A DNA stretch of 64,000 nt from Isotricha intestinalis (taxonomy: Eukaryota; Ciliophora; Litostomatea; Vestibuliferida; Isotrichidae): contig JAJJLU010000366.1 of NCBI GenBank assembly GCA_023807065.1, forward strand, positions 1 through 64,000, read 5' to 3'. Below the pieces are notes generated by a model. That model was not told the origin of the DNA. It worked only from the letters and a program-made list of their open reading frames with translations, and did not search any database. Shown here piece by piece: positions 38,994 to 48,663 of this stretch (position 1 is its first letter; the number at the start of each line of letters is the position of its first letter). Made by a program: the position numbers and the translations under genes.

Positions 38994-40442
38994 ATGGATA
39001 AAAATAAATTAGAAACGAACGAAAAGGACGAAAATAAAAATGATATAGTTAAAGAAGAAAAAATAGTTTTTGAAAAAGGTAATTTTACAGAAGAAGAACA
39101 TAGATTATTTTTAGAAGCTTTCATTCTTTATGATAAAAATTTTCAGGAAATGACAAATTATATTAAAACTAAAAATTATAATGATATTATAATTTATACT
39201 GCAAAATATATAAATTACCTTGAAAATAAATACAAAAAGCATGAAAATTCCTTTTCAATTAAAATTGATAAGGACAAAATTAAAGAATATTCAAATGAAG
39301 AATTAGAAGAATATATAAATTACAAACATTGTTCTTCATCGAAAAATTCAATAAATTCATATTCAGGTGATGATTATTTTATAGATGATAATAAATCAAT
39401 TTTAGGTTTAAATAATAACAAAAAAATATTTTTCATTCGAAAATATCCAAAATATAAAACTCTTCTTGAAAAAAATGAAATCAATAATGGAAATAATTCA
39501 TTAAATGGAATAAATATTCCTAATATAGGAAATGATAAAGAAAGCAGAAAAAAATTAATCAATAAATTATTAAATGAAAATTGTAAAGAAACAAATTATA
39601 CTAGAATTGAAGAACTTGCAAAAATGAGTGAAATATTACAAATTATAAATAAAACAGAAAATAATTATAATTTAAATCATGGTTTATCTGAAGAATCTTC
39701 AAATACAAAAACTAAAAGTTTTATTACTAATGAAACTAATCAAAATATTAAAAACAACGATATTAATGATTTAAATAATAGTAATCTTGGAAAAAAAAGA
39801 AATATTCATTTTAAGTCTTATATTGAAAAAGATTATAAAGAAAATAATGATTTAGAAAATGAATTAAAAGAAAAAACTTGTTTTACAAAATTAAATATAA
39901 ATAATAATGATAATAATAATGAGAATAACAATAACAATAACAATAATACTAATACTAATACTAATAATAATAATAATACTAATTTATTTCCAAATAATAA
40001 TTTAATAAATAATATTTCAAATTATAACATTCTAAATGATAATATAACAAATAATTTTATTCCAAATCAGCATTATCAATTAAATCAAATGAATAATATT
40101 ATAAATCCTAATATGAATATGAATTTAAATCAAAATCAAATTTTTAATCCTTTTCAAAGGAATAATTCATTTGATCAATTATTTCCTCAACAAATGAATC
40201 TTTTACCTCCTCCAATTTTTAATCTTCCTTATCCAATTTTAGGATTAACAATTCCAAATATTAATAATATGAATATGCCTATTATGCATGGTCAAAATTT
40301 TCAAAATTTATATTTAAATAATCAAAAATTTGGAAATCCAAATCAAAATTTAATGGATTATATGGTAGGAAATAATAACAACGAAAATTTAATGAATTTT
40401 CAAAATTTTCCAGGATTAAATAATTTAAATAATAATGGTTGA
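38994..40442 (+). CDS. SHAQKYF-like Myb/SANT protein
   Basis: A 482-residue protein with one Myb/SANT repeat at about residues 30-76: FTEEEHRLFLEAFILYDKNF followed by MTNYIKTKNYNDIIIYTAKYI. This matches the plant and protist SHAQKYF class (W-T-x-x-E-H-x-x-F, T-K-T, and x-H-A-Q-K-Y-F), with Phe for the first Trp and YTAKYI in place of SHAQKYF. Such single-repeat Mybs bind DNA. The rest is Asn-, Pro- and Met-rich and disordered, with a long Asn/Thr tract at about 302-330. It is probably a transcription factor. It ends with TGA. Confidence 0.75.
   Translation: MDKNKLETNEKDENKNDIVKEEKIVFEKGNFTEEEHRLFLEAFILYDKNFQEMTNYIKTKNYNDIIIYTAKYINYLENKYKKHENSFSIKIDKDKIKEYSNEELEEYINYKHCSSSKNSINSYSGDDYFIDDNKSILGLNNNKKIFFIRKYPKYKTLLEKNEINNGNNSLNGINIPNIGNDKESRKKLINKLLNENCKETNYTRIEELAKMSEILQIINKTENNYNLNHGLSEESSNTKTKSFITNETNQNIKNNDINDLNNSNLGKKRNIHFKSYIEKDYKENNDLENELKEKTCFTKLNINNNDNNNENNNNNNNNTNTNTNNNNNTNLFPNNNLINNISNYNILNDNITNNFIPNQHYQLNQMNNIINPNMNMNLNQNQIFNPFQRNNSFDQLFPQQMNLLPPPIFNLPYPILGLTIPNINNMNMPIMHGQNFQNLYLNNQKFGNPNQNLMDYMVGNNNNENLMNFQNFPGLNNLNNNG
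39900..39983 (+). repeat. AAT/ACT/AAC trinucleotide repeat (Asn/Thr codons)
   Basis: About 85 bp of impure trinucleotide repeat encode an Asn/Thr tract in the Myb protein. Codon mixing (AAT, AAC, ACT) suggests the tract arose by slippage and then diverged. Confidence 0.85.
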
Positions 40443-40587
40443 ATTATTCTTATAAATACTTTTGAAAATATAATTTTTGTTATTTCATAAATAATGATTT
40501 TTATTTATAAATTTTAAATTATAAAACTAAAAATTTTCTTTTAATTATTTTTTTTAAAATTAAAAAATATTTAGATTCAACAAAAAG

Positions 40588-41061
40588 ATGTTCTATAATA
40601 AATTAAGCCTAACAAAAAAGTTATTTTTTATATTTGAATCCTTTATTTTATTGTTAATAGTAATAACAATATTTCAACTGCAAAATCTATATGATACTAA
40701 TATTTTAGTTAAAGAACAAGAAATAAATAAAGTAAAAAATCTTCAAATTATATTATTATTTCTTTTTGTTGTGAATTACCTTGCAAATATAATTTCTAAA
40801 TATGAAATGGCAGGATTCAAAGGAAATAAATTTTATGCTAATTGTCTTTTATTTCCTGGATTTTTAATTGAATGTTTTAATCTTTCTGAAGTTTTTCAAA
40901 TGACAATCTCTGAAATGGCTATTCCTTTATTAATTCTTTCTATTTTATTCTTTATTGGTGTTGATTTCTCTATTGAAGTCAATATTTATAAAATATATTC
41001 TAAAAATATCAAAAAGCATCTTTTTAAGTATGAAATTCCAGATACAATAAATTTACTTTAA
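40588..41061 (+). CDS. Four-pass membrane protein, unknown
   Basis: A 157-residue protein with about four hydrophobic segments: 12-30 (LFFIFESFILLLIVITIF), 48-66 (LQIILLFLFVVNYLANII), 80-98 and 108-128. Short polar loops separate them, and both ends appear cytosolic. No catalytic or family motif is recognised. The size and layout resemble small tetraspan proteins in protists. Confidence 0.65.
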   Translation: MFYNKLSLTKKLFFIFESFILLLIVITIFQLQNLYDTNILVKEQEINKVKNLQIILLFLFVVNYLANIISKYEMAGFKGNKFYANCLLFPGFLIECFNLSEVFQMTISEMAIPLLILSILFFIGVDFSIEVNIYKIYSKNIKKHLFKYEIPDTINLL

Positions 41062-41183
41062 ATAAATTGTTCAATTTATCATTTAAAATATTTTCATTGA
41101 AAAATCAAAAGTTAATTTAAAATATAATTTTTCTTTAATAAAAATATAAATTTTTTACTTAATTTTTTTAATTTAAACTTTAA

Positions 41184-41705
41184 ATGAAAAATATTAATAA
41201 ACCAAAAAAAACTTATCAAAGAAAGAATTCAGTTAGTTCATTTTCAAGTAAAATGAAATTAAAAATGAAAGATTTGAATACAAATCAATTAAAAGAAAAT
41301 AATACTATTAATAAAATAAATGCAAAAGAAGAAGATAATAAAAAATTTATAAAAAAACATACTTGGGTATATGATCAGCTTTTTGTAAAAAATAATATTG
41401 TTGATGAAAGTTTTGAAAGTGAAAAAGAAGAAGAAGAAATTACTCCTGTTAAAAGTCAACTTTTATTTAATAAATATAATATTTTATCAGAAGAAATTTA
41501 TCAATTAAAAAAAGAAAAAAATATATTACAAAAAGTGATTAAAAATAATGGAAAAGAAAATAAAGAATTAGAAGAAAATTATAATAATGATATAAAAGAT
41601 AATAAAATTAATATAGAAAAATTATTAAGATTAATGGCTCAATTTACTAAAGATATTTTAGAATTAAAAAAACAAATTAGTGATGCGATGAAAAAAAATG
41701 AATAA
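41184..41705 (+). CDS. Short coiled-coil protein, unknown
   Basis: A 173-residue protein with a basic Ser-rich N-terminus, a Trp-containing segment (KKHTWVYDQLFV), an acidic stretch (EKEEEEI) and a C-terminal coiled coil from about residue 93 (LFNKYNILSEEIYQLKKEKN and onward). Probably a cytoskeletal or scaffold adaptor; no family is recognised. Confidence 0.6.
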   Translation: MKNINKPKKTYQRKNSVSSFSSKMKLKMKDLNTNQLKENNTINKINAKEEDNKKFIKKHTWVYDQLFVKNNIVDESFESEKEEEEITPVKSQLLFNKYNILSEEIYQLKKEKNILQKVIKNNGKENKELEENYNNDIKDNKINIEKLLRLMAQFTKDILELKKQISDAMKKNE

Positions 41706-42364
41706 AACATAATAATGTTATATATATAAATATTATTTTCATTTAAATATTAAATACTTTATAATAAAAACAAACAATAAAATAAATTCAATTTTATTTT
41801 GTAAAAAATATTTTTAAGAATTCTTTTCAAAAAAATCTTTTATATACAACAAATAGAACTATTAAGTATTTTCATAAGTATTATTTTTTAGGAAAATATT
41901 ACATTATTTTATTCTTTTTTTACATAAGCTTTTATGTTCTTAGAATTAATCTTTTGAAAATTTTTTTTAATTTCAATTTTCCAATGAAAATTCACTGTCT
42001 TTTCTTACGGTGTCTGATTTTTTAATTTTTGAATTTCTGTTTTTTTTTACTTTTAATTTCTAAATAAATTTTTTCAAAAAAAAAATTGTTAAGTTTTATT
42101 TTATTTTTTTCATCTCCACTAAAACTAAAACAAGATATTAATCATTCAATCTTAATATTATTATATTCATCAATAAAAAAATATATTAAAAATTTCCAAT
42201 TCAATTAAATTATTGTAATAATTCTTTATTAAAACTTAAATAAATCAAATACTTAAATTAATTAATAATATTTAAAATTAAATTAATATTTAAAAAACCC
42301 TCCAAACATTAATCAAATAGATTAAAACTATAAAAATTTCAAAAAGAAAAAGAAAAAAAGAAAA
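41706..42364. other. Spacer with a possible decayed gene on the minus strand
   Basis: On the minus strand about 42130-41930 reads SGDEKNKIKLNNFFFEKIYL, then NSKIKKSDTVRKDSEFSLEN, with stops and a frame change between and after them. This has the same character as the other decayed genes in the window but is too short to identify. The rest is A+T-rich spacer. Confidence 0.35.
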
Positions 42365-43426
42365 ATGAAAGAGATAGAAATGAATGACGACAGTGATCAA
42401 AATTCTGAAATTCCATATAAAAAATCATCGTTACCTTTTATAGAAAAATACCGTCCTTCAACAATATCAGAAATAATAAGTCACGAAGCAATATTATCAA
42501 CAATATCTAATTTTATATCTAAAAAAAGTATTCCTCACTTCTTATTTTACGGTCCTCCAGGAACAGGAAAAACAACATGTGCACTAGCATTAGCAAGACA
42601 ATTATATGGTGAATCATATAAAAATATGATATTAGAATTAAATGCTTCTGATGATAGAGGAATTCAAATAGTTAGAAATAAAATAAAAGATTTTTGTAGT
42701 TCTTTAATTTCTTTTAATAATATGTCAAATAATAATACTAATAATAATTTAAATATGTTTAAATTAGTTATTTTAGATGAAGCTGATATGATTACTAGTG
42801 ATGCTCAAAATTCTTTGAGAAGAATTATGGAAAAATTTACTAAAAATTCAAGATTTTGTCTTATTTGTAATCAAGTTAATAAAATTAATATTGCTATTCA
42901 AAGCCGTTGTATGAGATTTAGATTTCCTCCTTTAAACAAAAATCAATGTATTATGAGATTGAAATATATATGTGATAAAGAAAATATAAAGTATGGTAAT
43001 GATAATACTTTACTTACAATTATTGACATTGGTAAAGGTGATATGAGGAAAACATTAAATTTATTAGAAGCAACTTTTATGGCTTCTAATAATTCAATTA
43101 TTGATGAAAATAGTGTTTATTCTTGTGCTGGATTACCTACTCCAAATCAATTTAAAGAATTTTGTGATTTTTGTAAAAGAGATAATTATTCAAATGTTTT
43201 TCATAAACTAAATGATATGAGAATTCAAAATGGTTTTGTTATGGATGATTTAATTGAATTATTAACTAATTTTATTAGATTAAATGATGTAATTAATGAT
43301 TATGAAAAAGTTGAAATTTTTTTGCTTTTAGGAAAAATGGATTTTCTTTGTAAAATTGGAGGAAATGAAAAAATTATTCTTTCTAATTTCATTTCTATTG
43401 TTCGAAAATATAATTTAAATATATAA
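42365..43426 (+). CDS. RFC5: Replication factor C small subunit (RFC5/yeast Rfc3 type)
   Basis: This 353-residue AAA+ ATPase has PFIEKYRP at the start of the RFC box, Walker A GPPGTGKT (63-70), LELNASDDRGI, Walker B LVILDEADMI, sensor-1 CLICNQVNKI and the SRC motif in QSRCMRFRFPPL. RFC loads the PCNA clamp at primer ends. The FISKKSIPHFLFYGPPG and ISHEAILSTI stretches fit human RFC5 (yeast Rfc3) better than RFC2 or RFC4. All motifs for ATP binding and the arginine finger (SRC) are present. The start is preceded by a purine-rich A-tract. Confidence 0.93.
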   Translation: MKEIEMNDDSDQNSEIPYKKSSLPFIEKYRPSTISEIISHEAILSTISNFISKKSIPHFLFYGPPGTGKTTCALALARQLYGESYKNMILELNASDDRGIQIVRNKIKDFCSSLISFNNMSNNNTNNNLNMFKLVILDEADMITSDAQNSLRRIMEKFTKNSRFCLICNQVNKINIAIQSRCMRFRFPPLNKNQCIMRLKYICDKENIKYGNDNTLLTIIDIGKGDMRKTLNLLEATFMASNNSIIDENSVYSCAGLPTPNQFKEFCDFCKRDNYSNVFHKLNDMRIQNGFVMDDLIELLTNFIRLNDVINDYEKVEIFLLLGKMDFLCKIGGNEKIILSNFISIVRKYNLNI

Positions 43427-43850
43427 TTTAAATGTAATTGAAAAAAATAAAAAAACTTTTTTTTTGAATTAAATAATAATTAATCCTATCTTATTAATTT
43501 ATTTTGACTTTAAATTTAAACTTTTTTTCTCACTTTAAATTTCTTTATATTATAAAATTATAATTTTTTTCTCATTTATTGGCATTTTTGTAAAGGTTTT
43601 GGGAAACTATTTTTTTTGTTTTATTTTAACTTATTTTTTAAATTTTTTCATTTATTTATTTAATAAGGATTAAAAATCATTTTTTTTGCTCACCAAAATC
43701 TTGATTTCTAAAAATTATATATACTATATCTTAAAATAATGAATAATAAAAATCATAAACTTAATATATTAAAAATATTTATTATAAATAATAAAATTTA
43801 TCATTCACACATAAAAAATAAATACCAAAAAAGCGAATTTATATAAATAA
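43427..43850. other. Intergenic spacer
   Basis: About 420 nt of A+T-rich DNA with T-runs. No coding-like stretch or RNA gene was seen. Confidence 0.6.
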
Positions 43851-45008
43851 ATGAATCCCACCTACAAAACTCAAATATTACAAGGGCATTCAAGACCAAT
43901 AAAAGACATAAAATTTTCAAAAGATGGAAAATACATATTTTCAGCAAGTTCAGATCGTTCAGTTCTCAAATGGGATTCCACAACAAATGAAAAACTTTTC
44001 ACATATTCTCATCAAGCCTCAGTTAATGTAATATGTTTATCTCAAAATAATAATTGGATGTTTACAGGGGATTCAACAGGATGTATTTATATTTGGAATT
44101 TAATTTCAAATAATTTATTTAGAAAAGTAGAGTTTGATGTTATTTTCAATATTAGATCTATTGATATTTCTACTCATGATTTATATATTATTTTTACTTT
44201 AAGTTCCAGAACTAAAAATTCAAAAAGCTTTGTTAAAGCTTATTTAATAAATGATTTCTTGAATGAGGAATTTAAAAATGATAAAAAAGTTCCTAATCAT
44301 TTTAAGGAATTTATTTGCCAAAATTTAGAAACTAAATATGTAAAAAGTTTATTTACAAATTTTAATAAATCTATTTTAGTTTCTAGAGAAGATGGTCAAT
44401 TAGAAATGATAAATTTTGAAAATGGACTTTTAATATCATCTGAAAAATTTCATGATGATATTATATTAGATTTTGATGTTAATTATGATAATGGAATAAT
44501 AATAACATCATCAAAAGATTCTTTTCTATGTTTAATAAATTTAAATACATTTCAATTAGTGAGAAAAATACAACCTCAAAATCCAAAAAGAAATTTAAAT
44601 GCTTGTAAAATAGGAATAATAAGAAATCCATATTATAGAATACCAGGAATAAATAATGGATTAATAAACATTGATAATTTATTTGATTTAAATGAAGATA
44701 TAAATACATTAATAGAAAATGAAAATGTTTCAAATGTAGACATTTCAAAATATGGTGAATCAAAAGAAATAATTATAGCTATTGTTTCAGGAGGTCAAGA
44801 TAGTAAATTTGTAACAACAACAAATCAGAAAGAAGGAGGATTTGATATTATTATGTATAATGTTATGAATGGGCAAGAATTAACATCTTTTATTGATCAT
44901 TTTGGACCTGTTAATACTTTGGCTATTAAAGGAAATATTCTTGCTTCTGGGGCAGAAGATGCTACTGTTAGAATTCATAATATTGAACATTATCTTTTTC
45001 CGAAATAA
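43851..45008 (+). CDS. Translation initiation factor eIF3 subunit i
   Basis: A 385-residue WD40 propeller. The start (QILQGHSRPIKDIKFSKDGK) and end (DHFGPVNTLAIKGNILASGA followed by EDATVRIHNIEHYLF) closely follow eIF3i (TIF34), whose C-terminus has [20 protein letters not shown] and EDGYVRIH. Other blades show DRSVLKWDS and DSTGCIYIWNL. eIF3i binds eIF3b and eIF3g in the eIF3 complex that assembles on the 40S subunit. It is about 60 residues longer than the usual roughly 325, with extra loops in the middle blades. Confidence 0.85.
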   Translation: MNPTYKTQILQGHSRPIKDIKFSKDGKYIFSASSDRSVLKWDSTTNEKLFTYSHQASVNVICLSQNNNWMFTGDSTGCIYIWNLISNNLFRKVEFDVIFNIRSIDISTHDLYIIFTLSSRTKNSKSFVKAYLINDFLNEEFKNDKKVPNHFKEFICQNLETKYVKSLFTNFNKSILVSREDGQLEMINFENGLLISSEKFHDDIILDFDVNYDNGIIITSSKDSFLCLINLNTFQLVRKIQPQNPKRNLNACKIGIIRNPYYRIPGINNGLINIDNLFDLNEDINTLIENENVSNVDISKYGESKEIIIAIVSGGQDSKFVTTTNQKEGGFDIIMYNVMNGQELTSFIDHFGPVNTLAIKGNILASGAEDATVRIHNIEHYLFPK

Positions 45009-45358
45009 ATTATGATATATATTTGATATATATTCTATATTTTTTATATTATTTAAATTTTTATTTTTTTATATTTATTTTTTTTCTTTTAATTTTTTCT
45101 TCATCATTTATAATTTAATAAATTTTAGGAGTTATATAATAATAAAAATGATATTATAATTTTTATTATTGTAAATTGTAGGTATTAATTAAATAAAATT
45201 AAGCTATCCTTTTTATAATAAAAAGAAATACAAAATAAAATAAAAATATTAATTTACTCAAAAAAATATAAAATTAAATATTCTAAAAATCTAATAAAAA
45301 CTTATAAAACAAAAAAAAACCGAAAAACACAAAAAAATAAAAAAATATATATATAAAA
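45009..45358. other. Intergenic spacer
   Basis: About 350 nt, very A+T-rich, ending in a long A-rich leader before the PP2C start. Nothing else was recognised. Confidence 0.6.
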
Positions 45359-46525
45359 ATGAAGAAAAAAGACACAAAACAACGTTACTTATCTCCTTCA
45401 TTTAAAAAAGGAGCAATAAAAGAGAACAAAGAGAAAGATGAATTCAAAATTAATTTAATAGTAAACGGTAACCAAGATGAGGATGATGAGTCAATGTCAC
45501 CTCAACCAAAGCGTCATAGTAAGAATCAATCGAAACGTCTTTCCTTAAATGAAGAAAGTCCAAATAAACACCATAGAAAGAGTATAGATGACGATATAAA
45601 CAGTGAATCAAAAAATGCAAAAGAAATGAAAATATCAGATACACCAAGTCATATAAAAAAAATAGCTTATATTTCCCAAGCTGGAAAAGGTGAAGATGGT
45701 TTTACTAAAGTAAATCAAGATTCTTATTTAGTAGATTTAAATGAATTTAAATTAGGTGATTTTAATGTTTTTGGAGTATTAGATGGACATGGTTTAAATG
45801 GTCATTTAGTAAGTCAATTTGTATCAAAATATATAAAGAGTCACTTGCATAAAAATAAGCATTTAAAGCATTTAACAGATGAAGAATCAGTATATAATAC
45901 ATTAAAGAATAATAATTATGAAATAATAAGGAAATTATATACTCATGCAGAGAGAGAAGTAGGTAAAAGTGACATAGATGCAAATTTTAGTGGAACAACA
46001 TGTGTAATAGTATTTCAAGCCGGAGAAAAATTAATAACAGCAAATGTTGGTGACAGCAGAGGAATAATAGTAAAAAAAGATGAGGTATATCCATTATCAA
46101 TAGATCAAAAACCAAATAATGAAAATGAATTGAAAAGAATATTAAAACATGGTGGTGAAGTTAGTCAATATGAAGAAGATGGAATTAAAAGTGGCCCATA
46201 TAGAGTTTGGAAAAAAGGAGAAATGTATCCTGGAATTGCTATGAGTAGATCTATTGGTGATTTAGTTGCTTCTACTTTAGGTGTTATTCCTGAACCTGAA
46301 TATACTGAAAATATTATTGATAAGGATACTAAATTTATTATTGTTGCTTCTGATGGAGTTTGGGAATTTTTAGATAATAAAACTGTTAAAAATTTGGTTA
46401 TGCCTTTTTATTTAAAAGGAGATCCTGAAGGAGCTGCTAAAGCTCTTATTGCTGAAAGTACTAGATGGTGGAATCAGGAAGATATTGTTGTTGATGATAT
46501 TACTGTTGTTGCTGTTTTCTTTTAA
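45359..46525 (+). CDS. PP2C-type protein phosphatase
   Basis: A 388-residue protein with a PPM/PP2C domain from about residue 100 to the C-terminus. Motifs in order: VNQDSYLV, FGVLDGHGLNGH (metal-binding Asp), SGTTCVIVF, ANVGDSRGII, AMSRSIGD, IVASDGVWEFLDN and DDITVVAVFF. PP2C enzymes remove phosphate from Ser and Thr with two Mg or Mn ions. The metal-binding Asp residues are all visible, so it should be active. The 100-residue N-terminus is basic, Ser/Lys-rich and disordered. It may counteract kinases such as the CDPK or MAPK in this window, but that is speculation. Confidence 0.94.
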   Translation: MKKKDTKQRYLSPSFKKGAIKENKEKDEFKINLIVNGNQDEDDESMSPQPKRHSKNQSKRLSLNEESPNKHHRKSIDDDINSESKNAKEMKISDTPSHIKKIAYISQAGKGEDGFTKVNQDSYLVDLNEFKLGDFNVFGVLDGHGLNGHLVSQFVSKYIKSHLHKNKHLKHLTDEESVYNTLKNNNYEIIRKLYTHAEREVGKSDIDANFSGTTCVIVFQAGEKLITANVGDSRGIIVKKDEVYPLSIDQKPNNENELKRILKHGGEVSQYEEDGIKSGPYRVWKKGEMYPGIAMSRSIGDLVASTLGVIPEPEYTENIIDKDTKFIIVASDGVWEFLDNKTVKNLVMPFYLKGDPEGAAKALIAESTRWWNQEDIVVDDITVVAVFF

Positions 46526-46899
46526 AAAATATTTTTTTTTTTATAATTTTTTTTTTTTCTTTTTCTTTTTTTTTTTAATGGGTTTTGTCTTTGTGTTCAT
46601 ATAATATTTAAATATATTTTTTTTTGAAAAATTTGTTTTTTTTGGATTTTTTTTTATTTTTTTTTTTCATTGATTTATTTATTCCATATATTTTTTAATT
46701 TTATTTCAATTAAAATATCATTTTTTAATCTATATGTAATCAACAAGAAGATAACAAAAATCCCTATTTATACCCTCTAAAAGAGAGGAAAAGATAAATA
46801 AAAGATTATATCATAGATATTTTTTCAAGTTAAAGCAATTTAAAAGTTAAAAAAAAATAATTAAAAAAAATAAAACTTGATGAAAAAAATAAAAAAAAA
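46526..46899. other. Intergenic spacer with a small hairpin
   Basis: About 370 nt, mostly poly-T then poly-A. Near 46780-46796 lies CCTCT-AAAAG-AGAGG, a 5-bp perfect inverted repeat with a 5-nt loop in an otherwise A/T desert. Its role is unknown; chance is possible. Confidence 0.5.
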
Positions 46900-47487
46900 A
46901 TGCTTACTCAAAAATTATTTAATTCAAACCCAATAAGAACAGGATATTCAACAATGGGATTTTTTCCAAAAACAAAGACAATAAGTCAAATAAAAAGGGA
47001 AAATTTAGAAACAAGACAATCAACCTATAATTATATAGAATCAATGTATAGAACAGGAGGAACATTTAAATATAATTTAAAGAAACCACATATTGGAAGT
47101 CATAGATCTCATTTAGGTTATATGGAAGATTATATTAGAAAAGTAAAAAGAGATGATTTTGAAAGAGAAAATAAAATTTATCTTCTTCAAAATGAATGTG
47201 AAATTATGCGATTAAATTTAAAAGATGATTATAAAAATTTAAAATATGAAATGAACGCTCAAATTGATAATTTACAAATGAAATTTAATTCTGAATTAGG
47301 AAAACAAAAAGTTTCTAATAATAATATTAATAAAGAAATGAAAGAATTGAAAAAAGAAATGCTTGACAGTCAAAATTTATTAACTGAATTAAAACAAAGA
47401 ATTGATTCTTTAAAATTAAGAATTGATGGTAAAGAAATGTATAATGAAGATGGAATTCCTGTTTTACAAACTAATATTGATTATTAA
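46900..47487 (+). CDS. Coiled-coil protein, unknown
   Basis: A 195-residue protein. The N-terminal 85 residues contain Gly/Arg/Tyr motifs (RTGYSTMGFFPKTKTISQIK, YIESMYRTGGTFKYN). From about residue 86 to 175 it is a coiled coil (YLLQNECEIMRLNLKDDYKN and onward). This layout resembles small axonemal or basal-body proteins of protists, but no orthologue can be named. Confidence 0.65.
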   Translation: MLTQKLFNSNPIRTGYSTMGFFPKTKTISQIKRENLETRQSTYNYIESMYRTGGTFKYNLKKPHIGSHRSHLGYMEDYIRKVKRDDFERENKIYLLQNECEIMRLNLKDDYKNLKYEMNAQIDNLQMKFNSELGKQKVSNNNINKEMKELKKEMLDSQNLLTELKQRIDSLKLRIDGKEMYNEDGIPVLQTNIDY

Positions 47488-47706
47488 TATGGTTTATATA
47501 AATATTTTTTTTTTGATTGCTGTTTTCTTTTTTTATTATTTTTACTATTTTTAAAACTAATAAAAAGCTTTATTTGATTTTTTATTTTTTTATTTTATAT
47601 AGTTTAAGATTTGTTAAATATTATAATAAATAATTATTGTTTATACTAAAATTCCTTTTTAATTATAATTAAAAATACATAAAAACAGGATTCATATAAT
47701 TTTCTT

Positions 47707-48591
47707 TTAATTAATTGTTTTGTTTTTTTCATAATATTTTTTATATTTCAAACATAAATTTTTGGTTTTTTCTAAAATAGAAGAAAATACATTTGTTAAA
47801 TTTTTATTATCTAATAATGTTTTATCATTATTATTTATATTAAAATTCAGTAAATTAGAATCACTATTATGATAAATTAATCTTTCGCTATTAATACCAG
47901 AAAAATTTCTATAAATATTTTTTTTCTTTTTTGAAATAATTTTATTCATTCCTTTCGAATTTTCTGTTTCCATTAGAATTTTACTTGTATATCTTGGAGT
48001 ATGATTTTTATTTCTTTTTGTTTGATTAATTAAATCAGTAAAAATAAAAATTCCTTTATTTGAATTTTTAGAAGAAAGATTACTTGAACTTTTAGTTTTA
48101 AATAAATTAAAGTTATTATAATCATTAATATTTAATTTCTTTTTTTTAATTTTATTTAATATTTCATTATTCATTTTTATTTCTTTTTTCAATTTAGAAA
48201 TCAATAAATTTTTTTCTTTAATTATGTCTTCATAAGTAGTTATATTTTTAGAATTGGTATTATTCACAGAATTATTTCCATCAGAATTTAATGATAATTT
48301 AATATTTATTTCATTATTATTGCTTTTAATACTTATAGCATGATTAATTGTTTCTTTACTTTGAGGACTTTTACTGCCTTTTTCTACTTTTTTTCTAAAT
48401 ATTCCAGTCAATGAATTAATTGATAATTTTTCCTTGTTTTTTCTCCTTTTTGCTCCTTCTTTATGATAATCATATAATAAATTATTTAAAGGATTATCTA
48501 ATTTGCTTTTTCTACTACTTTCAATTATTTTTATAATATGTAATTCATTTTCTTTAAAAGTTTTTGAAAATGTTTTATGTTCATAATTCAT
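47707..48591 (-). CDS. Basic low-complexity protein, unknown
   Basis: A 294-residue Lys/Asn/Ser-rich protein with a short helical segment (IIKEKNLLISKLKKEIKMNN, about 127-146) and scattered basic patches. No domain is recognised. Its stop lies about 220 nt from that of the convergent coiled-coil gene, and its start is 72 nt from the stop of the CDCA7-like gene. Confidence 0.6.
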   Translation of the reverse strand: MNYEHKTFSKTFKENELHIIKIIESSRKSKLDNPLNNLLYDYHKEGAKRRKNKEKLSINSLTGIFRKKVEKGSKSPQSKETINHAISIKSNNNEINIKLSLNSDGNNSVNNTNSKNITTYEDIIKEKNLLISKLKKEIKMNNEILNKIKKKKLNINDYNNFNLFKTKSSSNLSSKNSNKGIFIFTDLINQTKRNKNHTPRYTSKILMETENSKGMNKIISKKKKNIYRNFSGINSERLIYHNSDSNLLNFNINNNDKTLLDNKNLTNVFSSILEKTKNLCLKYKKYYEKNKTIN

Positions 48592-48663
48592 ATTTTAAAA
48601 TTAATTTTAAAAAGTAATATTTATTTTATCGATTTTAGAAAAAAAAGATTAATAATTATATTA

